Origin: a bacterium
GTDB lineage: Bacteria > Myxococcota_A > Bradymonadia > UBA7976 > UBA1532
Direction of reading: 5' to 3'
Length of the DNA: 41,804 nucleotides
NCBI GenBank assembly: GCA_030426945.1
Contig: JAUHXL010000008.1
Location: forward strand, 1 to 41,804
In this document: positions 41,249 through 41,804 of the stretch, piece after piece
Layout: every line of letters begins with the position of its first letter
Numbering within the stretch: the stretch's first letter is position 1
The notes under the pieces: model-generated
Database searches by the model: none
What the model saw: only the letters and a program-made list of their open reading frames with translations
Told to the model about the DNA's origin: nothing
Translations under genes and position numbers: made by a program

Positions 41249-41804
41249 GGCCAGCGCACCTCGTAGGCCGGCGCGCGAGGGGGCTCCGGGCGCGTCGCCA
41301 GCGCGGCGGCGTCGCCGGCCAAGGCCGCGCGGGCCGGTCCGGCGTAGCGGCTGTCCGGGCGCTCGCGGAGCAGGGCCTCGAGCGCGACCCGCGCGCCGGC
41401 GGCGTCGTCCGCGGCCTGCCGCGCGGCGGCCAGCCCCCACCAGCAGTCGTCGCGCACCACGCTCGTGTCGAAGTCCGCGAGGCACCGGTCATAGGCGCGC
41501 GCCGCCGCCGCCGGATCGCGCCGGGCCCACAGGTGCAGATCCCCCACCCGCAGGGCCGCGTCGTCCAGGCGGCGGCTGCGGTAGCTGCCCACCAGCAGGC
41601 TGGTCTCGTTGCGGATGCCGAGCAGGGCCTCGTACGCGCCGACCGCTCGGTCGAAGGCGCCCTGGCGTCGATAGAGATCCGCCAACACCCACAAGGCGTC
41701 GTCCACCAGCGGGCTGGTGGGCGCCTGCTCGACGAGCGCCCTCAGGGTGGCCCGCGCCCCCGCGAGATCCTGCAGCCGCACGAGCTGCACGTGGGCGCGC
41801 CACC
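41245..41804 (-). CDS. TPR-like protein, N-terminus cut by window edge
   Basis: The reading frame is open to the right edge of the window; about 185 C-terminal residues are visible. Helical pairs with TPR character can be seen (DLAGARATLRALVEQAPTSP, then DALWVLADLYRRQGAFDRAV, and later AGARVALEALLRERPDSRY). Such proteins act as scaffolds, often in the periplasm or at the membrane. The stop overlaps the first mlaF start, so it belongs to the lipid-transport operon and may help assemble or regulate it. The true start, and any signal peptide, lie outside the window. Confidence 0.75.
   Translation of the reverse strand, partial: WRAHVQLVRLQDLAGARATLRALVEQAPTSPLVDDALWVLADLYRRQGAFDRAVGAYEALLGIRNETSLLVGSYRSRRLDDAALRVGDLHLWARRDPAAAARAYDRCLADFDTSVVRDDCWWGLAAARQAADDAAGARVALEALLRERPDSRYAGPARAALAGDAAALATRPEPPRAPAYEVRWP

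Overview
The window is very GC-rich bacterial chromosomal DNA. It most likely comes from a member of the Myxococcota (former Deltaproteobacteria). The evidence is a MYXO-CTERM-type C-terminal anchor on the protein ending at 13319, several lipoproteins and secreted proteins with Pro/Asp/Ala-rich linkers after the signal, PEGA and IPT domains, and a lone FHA/GGDEF protein. No rRNA, tRNA, CRISPR array, insertion sequence or phage gene was seen. Genes are packed tightly, and ten neighbouring pairs share a 4-base ATGA or GTGA stop/start overlap.

Region 1 (1-9978, all on the minus strand) is housekeeping. A promoter near 9950-9978 leads into guaB-guaA (GMP synthesis). These are followed by a secreted protein, a PEGA lipoprotein and an FHA/degenerate-GGDEF protein, and then by mutL-miaA-aroA-cmk (mismatch repair, tRNA modification, shikimate pathway, CMP kinase). 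cmk runs off the left edge.

Region 2 (10029-15292, plus strand) is cell-surface material. It holds a PEGA/predicted outer-membrane beta-barrel protein coupled to a tetraheme lipoprotein cytochrome, an IPT protein with a MYXO-CTERM tail, and a right-handed beta-helix lipoprotein. A 22-bp hairpin separates it from the convergent radical SAM gene.

Region 3 (15374-23971) holds the radical SAM protein, a divergent sigma-54 activator without a sensor domain, a 934-residue lipoprotein with chitobiase-C-like repeats and one heme site, typA, a TPR/cyclic-nucleotide-binding protein and a small zinc-ribbon protein.

Region 4 (24025-29075) is a translationally coupled pair of paralogous large lipoproteins. 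Their N-terminal halves are Ig-like, and I read their C-terminal halves as BPI/LBP-like (TULIP) lipid-binding double barrels. This is the most striking part of the window.

Region 5 (29202-37154) holds an acidic protein, a thiolase, a staphylococcal-nuclease-like protein, msrP, an intergenic stretch with two inverted heptad arrays, and a coupled pair made of a membrane-anchored beta-propeller and a multi-TM protein with a C-terminal HExxH metallopeptidase-like domain.

Region 6 (37161-41804, minus strand) is an Mla/Mce-type lipid transport operon: TPR protein, mlaF, mlaE, mlaE, mlaF, mlaD. It has two ATPases and two permeases but only one MCE protein. The substitutions in the two ATPases are complementary, as expected for an asymmetric ABC heterodimer. 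Regions 4 and 6 together suggest substantial investment in lipid movement across the envelope. A direct functional link between them is inference.
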